From Phascolarctos cinereus (Eukaryota; Chordata; Mammalia; Diprotodontia; Phascolarctidae), in assembly GCF_002099425.1 (NCBI RefSeq), contig NW_018344058.1, positions 806,001-870,000 of the forward strand: a stretch of DNA of 64,000 bases, in the 5' to 3' direction. The notes beneath the pieces were generated by a model, which saw only the letters and a program-made list of their open reading frames with translations, was not told the DNA's origin and made no database searches. The translations under genes were made by a program, and so were the position numbers. Of the stretch, positions 49,063-60,550 are shown in pieces (position 1 is the first letter of the stretch; every line of letters begins with the position of its first letter).

Positions 49063-50185
49063 AGAGTTTACTAAGCTTCTACTACATGTGGTAAAAAAAA
49101 AAAAAGACAAAAGCAACAGCTCCTGCCCTCAACATTCTAGTTTTGAGTAAGATACATATTCTCAGGGGAGAGAAGAACACTGGGGAAACTGCTCAGATAG
49201 GATGCAACATCTGAGCTAAGTAAGCTTTGAAGGAAGGTAGGGACTTGAAAAGGCAAAAACAAAAAAGGAAAATGTTCTAGGCATGACAGAGGTGGGAGAT
49301 GGCATGTAATGAGGAGGGTTAGTGAATGGGTTATTCTGTCTGGAATGTATGTGAGTGAGGGGGATTAATGTGAAAAAAATTGGAAAAGTATTCTGGAGCT
49401 AGATTAAAAAGGGCTTTAAATACCAATGAAAAGTGTTTCTATTTTATCCTGGAAGCTACTGTGGACCTTCTAGAGCAGGGGAATGACATGGTCAAAAATA
49501 TCTGCTTTAGGACTATTAATTTGGCAGCAACTAATTTAACTATTAATTGGAGGGCAGAATGGAATGGGGAGACCTGGAGGCAGGAAGAGCATTAAGAAGC
49601 TATAGTCCAGGGGAGGATTAGAAATAAGAGTTGTTGTGTTATGATTCAGCAGAAGGTAACTTATATATGTGATGTGTAGACTTAGCAAATAATTCTATTT
49701 GGGAGGAAAGGGAGGATAAAGAGTTGAGAATGACAATGAGGTTGGAAACTTTTGGGGACTGGAAGGCTGATGATGTCTTTGACAGAAATAGGGAAGTTAA
49801 GAAAAGAGACAGGTTTAGGGGGAATATACTATTATTTAGGGGGAAGATGCTGAGTTACATTTTGGACACGTTGAATTTGAATTGCCTACCAAAAATCTAG
49901 GTAGAGATATCCAGAGGTGACTCTGGCCTGGAAAAGGAGAGAGATGAAGATTTTTGTGCTAATCTATAAAGAGCTGATAATTGAAACTAAGGGAGCTGAT
50001 AAAATCACTGAGAGAAAGCAGAAGATGTGAGACAGAGTCCTGTTGTACTGCTGTATTTACAGAGCAAGGCAAGGATGATGGTTCTGAAAAGGAAACCGAG
50101 GAGTAGTCTTACAGGTAGGAGAACAAGAAGAGTGAAGCTAAGTGAAGACAGCAAGTAGGAAAAGGGAGTGGTAAACAGCTTCCAC
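49060..50185 (-). repeat. L2 LINE, 1.1 kb, left arm of a head-to-head pair
   Basis: Antisense L2: gctcctgccctcaacattct, tagattaaaaagggctttaa, gagcaggggaatgacatggt, gctatagtccaggggaggat, cattttggacacgttgaatt. The 3' end is at 49060. Confidence 0.75.
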
Positions 50186-50189
50186 AACA

Positions 50190-51045
50190 AAATTCAGTAT
50201 TTCTAAAACAGAACTAATTATCTTTCCCACTTAACCATTCCCCTCTTCATACCTTCCCAGTTTCTATGGAGGACACTATGACCCTTTCAATAACCTGAGT
50301 TTGCAACCATGGAATTACTCTTGCCTCATCCTCCATATTCACCTAGCCAACTCTTGTCTGTTTTGCCTCCACAGAATGCCTTGTATCCGAGCCTATTTCA
50401 ATAGTCTTTTATTTAACATCTCTCCTCTAGCCTTTCCTCTCTTTAATCCAGCTTCCACACAGCTGCCAAATTGTTATTCCTAAACCAGAGGTTTGACTAC
50501 ATTTCATTCCTGTTCAGGAAGCTGCAGCAGTTCTCTGTTGGTTTTAAGACAAAACACAAACTTCTCTATTTTCCATTTAAAGTCCGTCGCAGTCTCTGGC
50601 TCTTTCTTGACTTATTTTATAGTCTGTGTTCCATTCAAACTGACCCACTTATGTTCCCTATACACAACATTCTTCTCTCATTCCTGTGCCTTTTTTACAC
50701 AAGCTAAGCTGTCCTCCATGCTTATCATATATCTACTCCTCTCTGCCTCATAAAATCCATAGCTTCTCTAAAAGATCATGCAACCTTTTATATGAAGGTC
50801 CTCCTCCATCCTTTCCCTCATTTCCGTTCCATCAAACTAGTGCTCTCTATTCCCCAGAAATTACTTTTTATTAATTTGCATAGATTTGCATTTACTTAAC
50901 TGTATTCATGATGTTTCTCCCCTTATATAACTTCCTTAGGGGCAAACACTATTTTGGCTTTGTCTCTGCCTCCCTAACACCTAGCACGGTACCTGTCATA
51001 TGGTTGGTGCTTAATAAATTCTAGATGCATTAATGAATAAATTGC
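50190..51045 (+). repeat. L2 LINE, 0.86 kb, right arm of a head-to-head pair
   Basis: Sense L2: ttctaaaacagaactaatta, ttccacacagctgccaaatt, gaggtttgactacatttcat, gacttattttatagtctgtg and a 3' end gttggtgcttaataaattct. Confidence 0.75.
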
Positions 51046-51424
51046 GCAAAGGTCAAGAAGCATAATTGGGGGGAAAAGGCCATTCAGTTTAGCAAATGAA
51101 GACATTGTTAACTTTGGAGAGTAGTTTTATGCTTTAGGAAGGCCTAGATTTAATGTCTTCTGAGATTTCTGTCATCTAAAATTCTATAGTGCTAGATTTA
51201 TGCAAAAAAAAAAAACCCATCAGTTTTAGTTAGAGATTTTCATATCCTCTAAGTACAATGTCTTTTTAAAAAAATTGTTTGGAAGTTTTCACTTGGTTCC
51301 AAATAGTTTTATTTCATTTATTTCATATATAGGGAAAATAATATTAATATTTTAAGCAAATTTTCTTCAATTCTAAGACAGCAAAATAACAAGTATGAAA
51401 TTATTAGCAGAAATAATACATGAA

Positions 51425-51600
51425 GCAGCATGAAGAATTAGTGGAAAGATCACTTGGGAGTCAGGAGACCTGAAGTGTAATCTCAACTCCGCTACATAGT
51501 TTCTTCATCTTTATGGCCCTTACCTTAGTTTCCTCATTTGTCAAATGAGTGGCTACACTAGATGATCTCTAAGGTCACTTTCAGATCTACTGTTCTATTA
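51425..51600 (+). repeat. THER/MIR-type SINE
   Basis: gggagtcaggagacctgaag, ttagtttcctcatttgtcaa, tgagtggctacactagatga and tctaaggtcac. Confidence 0.7.
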
Positions 51601-51955
51601 ATCATTCAGTATACGTACATTTCCTAAATGCTTAGTAAGTGCCAGGAACTGTGCTAAGCTCTAGAGATACAAAGCAAGGCAAAATCACAGTCCTTGCTCT
51701 TATGGAGCTCATATTACAAAGGAGAAGACAAAATGAAAATAGGTACATACAAGACATATACAGTGTAAATGAAATCTAAGAACAAAGATGAGGAAGGTGC
51801 CTGGGAAAGACCTCCTAAAGAAGCTGGGAGCAGATCTGAGTATGAAAGGAAACCTGGAAAAGCTAGAAGTGAGAGGTGAGGAGGGAGAGTATTCCAAGCA
51901 TGGGAAGTCACCATTGCAAAGGCACAGAGTCAAGAAATGAAATGTCATTTGTGAG
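51600..51955 (-). repeat. L2 3' part
   Basis: Antisense aatgcttagtaagtgccagg, aactgtgctaagctctagag, gctcttatggagctcatatt, gagtattccaagcatgggaa. Confidence 0.8.
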
Positions 51956-52257
51956 GATTGTATTTTCAAAAAAGGTTTGATTCTAGAAAACTTAGAGGAT
52001 CAGAAAAACATTAAGATCAAGAGAGTTTGGTTTCCATTGATTAGGAAGACTGTAAAAACTATATTAAAAAGGAAAAGAAGTTGGCACTAGTAGTTTAGAA
52101 GAAAACAAAGACATGTATTGAATGAAATAATGGTTTTCTAAAAATGTTGTCCCAAAATAATAATGGTTACATTAAAATGAAGTTTATTCAGTAGAGTCAG
52201 TTAGGATGCTTTGTGGATATTAATAATTTCTGCTGGATGGAGGGGAACAATCTATAC

Positions 52258-52418
52258 CTGCAATTTCCTCGAGAGTGTTAGCCCGCATGTCCAGCAGCAC
52301 GGTGCCATTCAGGATACAGCTTCTCAATTCGAACAAACTATGCAGGGACAGAGTTGCTACATACGGCTTGCTCCATCTTTCTCCTCCATCTTCTACATCT
52401 TCTTCAAACTTCAACCAC
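52258..52418 (-). CDS. SLC4A10: SLC4A10 coding exon, start of the conserved N-terminal core ([13 protein letters not shown])
   Basis: This internal exon encodes 53 whole codons running from [20 protein letters not shown] to [10 protein letters not shown]. The acceptor is tttag followed by G, the third base of an Arg codon. The donor is GAAATTGCAG followed by gtatag. The 161 bases give 1 + 53 codons + 1, and the trailing G joins AC of the next exon to make Asp. The block is a hallmark of the cytoplasmic domain (Band 3 cytoplasmic fold) of sodium-coupled SLC4 bicarbonate transporters, where it starts the folded core that faces the cytosol and helps to regulate the membrane transporter. SLC4A7, A8 and A10 share most of this exon, so the choice of A10 rests on the following exons. 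Compared with the human protein as I remember it, His is replaced by Arg in LDM(R)ANTLEE. No stop or frameshift is present. Confidence 0.93.
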
Positions 52419-52524
52419 CTAAATCGACAAAAAGCAGTTTGAAAACACTTGCAAGCATAACGTAATAGTTTACTGCACTCAAAAAAGAACATTGTTAAGA
52501 AATGTGTGGATTCAGTTTACTTTG

Positions 52525-52700
52525 AATTCAAGTCAACGAGCATTTATAGAGTGCTTATTATGGGGCAAGGCCCCGAAGCAGGTGCTCTGGAGGCAAAATC
52601 AAAGAAGAAAAATAGTGCCTATTCTCAAGCAGCTTATATGCTAGAGGTGAGAACGCATTGTATAAGTGAAAATAATGTCAGGGGATGGAGAGTACTAACT
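52525..52700 (-). repeat. L2 3' end
   Basis: Antisense gagcatttatagagtgctta, ctcaagcagcttatatgcta. It stops where the L1 at 52700 begins. Confidence 0.6.
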
Positions 52701-53318
52701 ACCCTTTTCTTTTTAAATAGTATTTTTTCTAATTATATGAAAAGACAATTTTTAACATTCATTTTCACAAAATTTTGATACCCAAATTTTTCTTCCTCCC
52801 TCCCTCCCTGCCCTCCTCTCTTCCTGAAACAGCAAGCAATTAGATATGGGTTATATATGTGGAATCATGTAAAATATATTTCTATCTTAGTCATATTGTG
52901 GAAGAAGAAACAGACCAAAAGGGAAAAAACCGCAAAAAATAAAGTGAGAATAGTATGCTTCGTTCTGCATTCCGAGTCCATCAGTTCTGTCTCTGGGTGT
53001 GGATAGCATTTTCCATCAGGAGTCCTTTGGAATTGTCTTAGATCATTGTATTGTTGAGGGGAATGCAGTTGATCATCACACAGTGCTGCTGTTACTATGT
53101 ACAATGTTCTAGTTCTGCTCACTTCATTTTGCATTAGTTCATGTAAGTCTTTTCTGAAATCCACCTGTTCATCATTTCTTATAGCGCAATAGTATTCCAT
53201 AACATTCATATACCTCAGCTTGTTCAACCATTCTCCAATTGATAGGTGCCCCCTCAATTTCCAATTATTTTTTGTCACCACAGGAAGAGCTGCTATAAAT
53301 ATTTTTGTGTAACTACTC
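52700..53318 (-). repeat. L1 3' end, about 620 bases (marsupial type)
   Basis: Antisense: ctccctccctccctgccctc, gcattttccatcaggagtcc, tggaattgtcttagatcatt, tcatcacacagtgctgctgt, aatagtattccataacattc and aagagctgctataaatattt. This is the least decayed L1 piece in the window. Confidence 0.75.
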
Positions 53319-53321
53319 CTT

Positions 53322-53362
53322 TCTAGTCTAGAAGCTCCATGAGGGCAGGGGCTCAGGCTTTA
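53322..53362 (+). repeat. L2 3' fragment left of the hAT element
   Basis: tagaagctccatgagggcag matches the sense L2 3' end. Confidence 0.5.
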
Positions 53363-53363
53363 C

Positions 53364-53569
53364 TAGGTGTGGGGAACCTGCATCCACGAGGCCACATGTG
53401 GCCCTCTAGGTCCTCAAGTGTGGCCCTTCGACTGAATCTAAACTTCACAGAACAAATCCCTTTTAATAAAAGGATTTTTCTGTAAAGCTTGGACTTAGTC
53501 AAAAGGCTACCGCACCCAAGGATCTAGAAGGGTACATGTGGCCTCAAGTTTGCAGGTTCCCCACCCCTG
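53364..53569. mobile_element. Palindromic non-autonomous hAT DNA transposon (OposCharlie-like)
   Basis: Left end taggtgtggggaacctgcat with gaggccacatgtggccctct. The right end read inverted is caggggtggggaacctgcaa with gaggccacatgtacccttct. Inner parts are also inverted (ctaggtcctcaagtg and ttggacttagtcaaaagg). About 206 bases, no gene inside. No clean 8-base target-site duplication remains. Confidence 0.85.
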
Positions 53570-53784
53570 AAAGCTTTGCACTATGCCCTACTCCCTGTCC
53601 TCCAATAGGATTCTGTCAGAACTTAAAGTTGAGTTAAGGGATATGGCTAGAGTAACAGTTAAGTGTCAGGCTCAGGTTTTGAGTTTAGTACTCTAGAAAT
53701 GACAAATTTCCTGGTGCTTTCATAAAGTGTAGAATAAGCTACCTATGTGATTTCTCTTTTTTTTTTCATTTGACAAAGATTGAT

Positions 53785-53985
53785 TTTATCAGTCAATAAA
53801 CATTTATTAAGCATCCATTATGTTCCAGGCACTGTGCTAAATGCTGGGGATACAAAAAGAGGAAAAGACGGTCCCTGCCCTCAAGGAGATCTCAGTCTAA
53901 TGGGGGGAGACAACAAGCAAACAAAATGTATATGAACAAGCTACATAATGGATAAATAAGAAAAAGAAGAGATTAGAATTAAGAA
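53785..53985 (-). repeat. L2 3' end, well preserved
   Basis: Antisense aataaacatttattaagcat, aggcactgtgctaaatgctg, tccctgccctcaaggagat, agtctaatggggggagacaa. Confidence 0.85.
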
Positions 53986-54412
53986 TTAGTCATTAAGACT
54001 ACAACTAAGTTGAGATTTTGTCATCGATACTTAGAAGTTCAAAGTAAAACTAATATAAATTGGTAACAAATTTATATATTGTATAACCCTGAAGAAACAG
54101 ACTTTGTGTAATAAATTAATAAAAGGCACCAGCAGAGACCTATTGTTAGTATACTTCTAAATCAAGGGATTTAGAGACAGCTTGAACTAGTTCATGAGAG
54201 CCAATTGTTTTATTTTCAGGGTGTGCTTTTATACCATAGAAACTGGAAAATTCTAAAAGTAGTACTTAGTACAGAGTAGGTGTATAATAAATATTTATTG
54301 ATTATTGATTGATTGATTATTGTTTTGCTAATTGTCTAGATGAGAAAGTAATAGAGAAAATGTTAATTACTCAGATTAAACTTAAAAGTGTGATGTACAT
54401 ACATTTTTTCTA

Positions 54413-54573
54413 ATTTTGCATAAATTATTTCACTGATCCTCACAACCTAGCAAAGAATGTTCTATAGCTATATTTGTCCCCATTTTGTAGATGACTTGCT
54501 TGTGGTCGTAGCCAGTAAGTGTCAAAAATATGTCAAAAGTCAGTTTTCCTAACTCCAAACCTGACCCTCTAGA
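54413..54573 (-). repeat. MIR-derived duplicated segment, copy A
   Basis: Direct partner of 55781-55964. Shares caaaaatatgtcaaaagtca, a spelling not in the MIR consensus. It lacks the gaggaaactgaggcccag part present in copy B. Confidence 0.75.
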
Positions 54574-54954
54574 TTTTTGCCAGCACATTGATGATTTTAA
54601 TTCCCAGAAAAGATAGTAACTACTGCAGATAACCATAATGACGATAATAGCTGACATCTTTATAGCATTTTAAGGTTTGCAAAGCAGTTTACATACATTG
54701 GTTTTAACTTGTGTTGAAGATGCACCATTTAAAAAAAATCAAATACTCATCTTAATTTTTCCCATGAAATCATTTAAAAACTGGTAGAAAGCTAAACTAA
54801 AATTCTTGACAGTATAACAACAAATATGGTATTTCCCTCACACAGACTTCAACAGATTTTAATAGGTGGTGATGTGAGTGTACGTGCACGCACGCACTCT
54901 TATGTGTGTACTCATGCTCACATACATGAAAGTAAGGGTCCAGTCAAGGGATTT

Positions 54955-55290
54955 CAGTTTAATTCAACAAGCAAGTACCTAAGTGCTTACTATGTATAAA
55001 GCACTGTGCTAGGTGTAGGCATCTAAATGCAAAAATAAAGCCATCTCTGCCCTCAATGAGGTTAAGGACTTTTAACGTATGGAAAAGGGGACAATGCAAG
55101 GACGTGTACAAAGACGGCAGGACAAGGATAGAAATGTTGAGTAGTTCCATTTTACTGAAACATAGGGCTCATGAAAAGGAGCAGAGTTAAATAAGCCTGT
55201 AAAAGTAAGTTTGAGCCAGATTTCTGAGGCCTTTGAATATCAGCATTAAAAGTTTAAGCTTAATCCAGGAGGACATTCTTTAGATCAGTA
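54955..55290 (-). repeat. L2 3' part
   Basis: Antisense agtgcttactatgtataaag, cactgtgctaggtgtaggc, ctctgccctcaatgaggtta, ttctgaggcctttgaatatc. Confidence 0.7.
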
Positions 55291-55399
55291 CTTATCAACA
55301 TTTTTCAGTCACTAGTAGGTCCCAAAGACCTACATCTTATAAAGACCGCTTTTCCCTTCTGCTATTGTTTCTCACCATAACAATGTCTAATAGAATTAA

Positions 55400-55560
55400 T
55401 AGGAAGAAGAGGCAGAGAAACACCCTTAGAATCAGGAATAGCTGGGTTCAAGTTCCATATCTGATATATACTGGCCATGTGACCTTCTATGGGGCATTTA
55501 ACCTCTCAGTTTCTGGAGTAAGTCTCTAAGACTACAAGTTGCAGTCTATGTATTGATTGA
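55400..55560 (+). repeat. CORE-SINE (MAR1-like)
   Basis: gctgggttcaagttccatat, actggccatgtgaccttcta, ctctaagactacaagttgca. Confidence 0.65.
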
Positions 55561-55739
55561 CCTTGTTTTTTTTTTTAAGAATTAATAGGAAAAAACTAAT
55601 ATTTTGAGAGATAAAATAAAATGGCAATTCATACAAGAAAAAAATTTAAAACTATTAATTAGAAAACTCATATAAATAATATTCTATTGCAGCAGAGCTC
55701 ATAATAAGATTTTAGGGGAGGAAATTATGTATTCTCATA

Positions 55740-55975
55740 CTAACAGCTGATATTTATATAGTATTAGAATGTTTTAAAACATTTTGCATAAATTATTTTA
55801 CTGATCCTCACAACCCAGCAAAGAAGATACTATAGCTATTATTGTCCCCATTTTGTAAATGAGGAAACTGAGGCCCAGAGAGATTACATGACTTGCTTGT
55901 GGTCATAGCCAGTGTCAAAAATATGTCAAAAGTCAGTCTTTCTGACTCCAAGTCTGACCCTCTAGCTAATCTACA
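55740..55975 (-). repeat. MIR SINE including duplicated segment, copy B
   Basis: Antisense tgaggaaactgaggcccaga, ttgtccccattttgtaaatg. The part 55781-55964 is duplicated at 54413. Confidence 0.85.
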
Positions 55976-56829
55976 GCATGACTTTTTAGAACACAAAAAA
56001 TTGCTGTTAAAAAATATTTTCCATTTTCTAAAAGCATTAATGATACTACAAAATGAAACTCCTCTTGCCAGTATCCCTTGGACACCACCACTTTAGCTCT
56101 CTTCTTTTTTGTGTTCAACTTCACCAAAAGTTAATATTAAATCTCAGATGAAATTATTGTTTCTATTTAAAAGTTACTGAAATATTAAATGTTTATTTTG
56201 TGCACTTCCCACTATGGTATATAGTAATAGGCCATTAATTTTTTAAAAGCTTCAGGCACAATATTTAATAGAATTAGCTCTGATGCTACTGTCTCATTAC
56301 TGTTATTTTTTTTTAACAAAAAGATTACCACAGGACAGGTATAATTTCAATTATATCTTCTACCACATACTACATCTTTGACATATGATGTTATTTCTAG
56401 GCGCAAAGAATACATTAAAAGGAAGGACACACTGGTAGTTTTATGACCAAAGAACATTGTTAGGTTTTAAATCTGAATTCTAGTATCTAGGGCAGTAAAG
56501 GATAATAAATAAAATGGGAACTTTGGGCATTAGGTTCTTAAAAGGTCAGAATGAACTTGGGAAAAGATGCAGGGAAGTAGACCATAATTTAGGGGAGAAT
56601 GTTTCAAATTTAGCTCCTTTAAGTCTTTGGAAATATGAAGATGTGTGGATGTTTCAGTGCTGCCATCCCTCTAGAAATTATAACATATTAGTCCAATAAA
56701 TATGCCTGAAAAAATTGTCTATTGCACTGAGGAAAAATCCTTAAAAAATTTCTGGTCAATTCAGTCCCCAAGGTCCCTTCTAGCTCTTCATCTTCTAGCA
56801 TAAATAGATCTTCTAGTGTAACTAAGAAG

Positions 56830-58985
56830 AAATTTAATAAGCATCTATTATGTATTGGTATTACAAAAAAGAAATGACACTGGCCTTGCCCTCCAGGAGC
56901 TTACAAATTAATGGGGGATGGGGAATAAATCATGTACTCAAAATACTGTGATACAAGGCAGCATATACATAGTAAATTCAAAACAGAATTTTAAGCAAAG
57001 TGGTTTGAGAAATTTCAGTAAGGAAAGATCATTCTCAGCTGTGTAAATAGGTACCTGAGTTGTAACCTGAAAGAAGTATAGGGTTTTAAAAGGTGGCAGT
57101 GTGGATGGTGGAGGGAGGAATCCATTCTACTATGGGACACTGAAGGGACAAGATGGAAAATGAGAGCAGGAAACAGTGAATGGTCAAGTTTGGCTGAGAC
57201 ACAGAATACAGAAAAGGGTGAGTAGTATGTAAAATAGGTTAAAGAAATAGGTTGGAATTAGATTGTAGTGGGCCTTGAATGACAGGATCAGAAGCTTAAA
57301 CTTTCTTAGAAGTAGATTCTTTGAATCTACTGAAGGTTTTTCAGTAGGGGAAGAATGCAATTAGGAAAGAGGCACAATGTGCAGGATGGAATGGAAAGGG
57401 GAGAAATTAGAAGCAGGGATCTCAGTCAGGAGGCAATCATAATATTCTAGGCAAGAGGTAAGAAAAGTCTGAATCAGGGTATTTCAGTGGGAGTACAAAA
57501 AGGGAGCAAGATTCATTAGATATAGTGGATGTAGTACCAATAATACTTGGCAAATGACTGCATGTGGGAAGTGAAAGAGAAAGAAAAGATAAAGGTGACT
57601 CTCAGATTTCAAAAATGCCACCAACAGAAATAGAGAATTTAAAGGAAGAAGGAGGTTTGGTGAAGAAGACAGTATGATAAATGTTAGACATGTTGAGTGT
57701 GAGGTGTAGTTGGGACAGTACGTAGATGAAATCTAGCAGGCAGCTAGAAGTACAGGGCTGGGATTCCAGGAAAAGACTGGAGGTTAAAAGGTTCAAATGG
57801 AAATCGTGAAATTGCATAAAAATTTGAAAGGAGAGGATGTAAAGGATCTTGGAGGACATTCACATTTAAAGATGAGAAGAGGCCAGCAAAAGGCAAATAG
57901 CAGGGCCAGGGTAGTAGAATCTTTAGTGTGAAGCGTCCCAAAAGTAAAGGAAGAGAGAATATCAAGAAAAAGTGATAAATGGGGCCAAATATCACAGAGA
58001 GACTAAGGTGAACCAAGACTGAGGAAAGGCCACTGGTTTTGTCAAGGAAACCACTGCTGACCTTAGTAAGTTCAATGTCAAGAAAGTCATAAGGAAAGCT
58101 ATAATTAGCAGAGAGTTGAGTGATAGACAGTGAAGAAACGGAAGTAAAGAGTAGTAGACAACACTTCCTGGAAGTCTGGCATTAAGTGGGGAAATGAGAT
58201 AGAACAATACCTGGTGGGGGAATCAAGGTAAAGGGAAAGTAGTTTGTTTTAAGAATACAGAGGGAAAGTACAGGCATCAATTGAAAGAATTCAAGAAAAG
58301 GGATGACAGAACAAGGGCCCAAGTGTGATGGGAAGGGATTGAGGATACAAGTGGAAGGTGGTTCTTTGTAAAGAAGAAGGTTACCTGAGACTACATAGAA
58401 GACAGGAAAATATGAAGAGATTGAAAGAAGCAGAGAGGTGACTTAAAGATATTACAGTTAGATGGCCTCAATTTTCTCAATAAGGTAAGAGGTAAGGTCA
58501 TTTGCTGAGAGTGAGAAGTGAGGCGTAGAACTGGATTCTCAAAAAGAAAAGTGAAGATTTGGAACAGTTACTGTCAGGAATATGATCAGAGAGTTGGCAA
58601 GACATGAATAAAAAGATTACTACATTGTGGTGAACAACCAGTTGAGATTAAATGGTATAAAGCTGTAGTGGACACACTCAGCACAGTTGCATGATTTGCT
58701 CCAGCAGCTTTTAACCACAAAATAATGAGAATGGAAGGGGAGAATGGAGGTGTTGTAGAAGGTTGCATTTTAGGGGGAATAATGGACAAAGGAGCAAAAG
58801 TTTCAAGGGCAGAGGTGAGGGAATTACTGGAATGACTGATCAAGATTAGTTCAAGGAGGGTAAGGAAGAAAGTAAGGCTAGGACAAGGTTGATAGCTGGG
58901 TGAATTAGGCAGGAATTAATGGTCCAAAGGTCATGATGAGGCAAAAGAATGAGTAGGAGAGGTAGAAAGAGTCCTAATTTTATAA
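56830..58985 (-). repeat. L2 LINE, about 2.1 kb, longest copy in the window
   Basis: Starts at the 3' end with antisense atttaataagcatctattat and ccctccaggagcttacaaat. It continues through gtgggccttgaatgacagga, aggcaatcataatattctag, aaatgttagacatgttgagt and gtggtgaacaaccagttgag. The far end is a guess. Several short open frames exist but no intact reverse transcriptase. Confidence 0.7.
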
Positions 58986-59429
58986 GAGGGAATAGTTTTA
59001 TTTTTCAAAGGACATTAAATTTGAGCCTTGGGATTTCCTGATATTTGAAGCTACTAAATCCTCTATGAAATACACTTTTAGCTTTTTGCTGTCAACACTC
59101 CTCATATGATAAGCCACAAAACATCTACCTTTTATTTCAATCCTCCAAACACCATTTACAAAAGCAAGAGATACAGTTAATGCAAAACAGGAAAATACTT
59201 TTCAAACTAGGGGCTCAGGACTCCTAGGAAAGGGATTAAAGAGTTCCTGGAAACTAATGTTGCAAAATTCTAATCAGCTGTTTGGTGGTGATGATGGCAA
59301 CTTCTGAGTTACATCCTTGGGTGATTCAGGCCTTCAGTAGGTACAGTAACAGTGCCCTAGACGATATTCTGGAAGCAGAATGTTTCTCTTGGTATCCACC
59401 AGACTGACAGGCCAAATTCATACAGAATT

Positions 59430-59480
59430 CCAGGGATATGGCACATAGTAAGAATTCAGTAAATGCTTATTGACTGACAC
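59430..59480 (+). repeat. L2/MIR 3' tail
   Basis: ggcacatagtaagaattcag and taaatgcttattgactgaca. Confidence 0.6.
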
Positions 59481-59902
59481 TGTAATATGCAAGATATGGA
59501 GGTTCTTAGTAAGTATCATGTTGATATCAACCAGGCTTTGCCAAAGATTTCAAGGTATATTTAATTTTCTAAAATCACATTTGTAAATTGTACAACACTT
59601 ACTTCTAGATCCTAACATACAGATATTTCAAGGATCTACAAATAATTGGTGGGGCCACTCCCTCCATCAACAAAAATTATAACTCCCCTTCACCTTATTA
59701 GGTGATCTTTATGCATCATAGTGGCCAGAAAAATGCACCACCTGGTGACCAGCATTCGGGTGATGAGAATATGTGTGGTTTTCCACTAAACTCAAAGAAA
59801 CAAAATATAGTCCTAGAACCTACGAAATTTATGTCAGGGCTTGTAATTCCCTAAGCACACATTCAATTGCAAAATGTTTGGGTTAGAGTTATTTTCCTAA
59901 TG

Positions 59903-60130
59903 TCACAATGGATATGGAAGACTTAAGTTCAAATCTAACCTTAGGTACTTCCTAACTATGTGACCTTGGGCAAGTCATTTAACCTCAGTTTCTTCAAATG
60001 TAAAATGGAGATAATAAATAGCACTTACCTCCCAGGGTTGCTGGGAGAATTAGTGAGATCATATTTGTAAAATGCTTAGCACAATGCAAATAGTAGGTAC
60101 TATATAAGTGCTACCTATCATCACCATCAT
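59903..60130 (+). repeat. MIR SINE
   Basis: tgtgaccttgggcaagtcat, gtaaaatggagataataaat, gcacttacctcccagggttg, gcttagcacaatgcaaatag. Ends in an ATC-rich run. Confidence 0.85.
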
Positions 60131-60299
60131 CATCGTCAAAGTGTTCCAATTTGTCTCAGTTTTCAAATAAACTCAATGTTTATATGAATAGTAAAGTAAT
60201 GCAAATAAAAGCCTGGGTGAGGGGAGGAAAGGAGCAAGAGAGACAGAGACAGAGACACAGAGAGAGAAATACAGGTAGAGAGTGGACTTGTATAGGGAG

Positions 60300-60452
60300 C
60301 TACCGGTGAGGAATTTTCTATACCAATTCAGGTCATCACTTTTTCTGCAACTTAGAATCTTTGAAGCACTGAGTGGGACTTGAAGGTCCTGAAGGCCAGG
60401 TCTTCTTGGCTACAAGGCCAATTCTCTATTCACTAAGCTAAACTGCCTAACA
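60300..60452 (-). repeat. CORE-SINE (MAR1-like)
   Basis: Antisense tctgcaacttagaatctttg, aagcactgagtgggac, ctattcactaagctaaactg. Confidence 0.65.
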
Positions 60453-60454
60453 TA

Positions 60455-60519
60455 TACATAGATATATGTATATATCCTTATATATAACATATAAGGATAA
60501 TGTATATGTGCACACACTC

Positions 60520-60550
<31 letters not shown>

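Larger units (their letters stand above)
37125..52257 (-). other. SLC4A10: SLC4A10 intron, 15.1 kb
   Basis: Most of its content is listed separately: SINE and L2 layers at 37375-41095, SINE copies at 41205, 44788, 45660 and 46067, a simple-repeat cluster at 43255-44322, a retrocopy at about 44420-45530, CR1/L3 at 48865, the head-to-head L2 pair at 49060-51045 and L2 at 51600. At 39175-39540, 39545-40440, 41460-42965, 46325-48860 and 51960-52255 I recognise nothing firmly. The 39175-39540 part may continue the L2 interrupted by the MIR at 38925. Confidence 0.85.

Noticed and set aside
52258-52418. Assignment of the exons to SLC4A7 or SLC4A8
   Set aside because: This exon alone cannot decide, but VSSGQL, MKQHHHQNQKKLTN, the linker exon and the 30-residue cassette fit SLC4A10 better than its two relatives as recalled.
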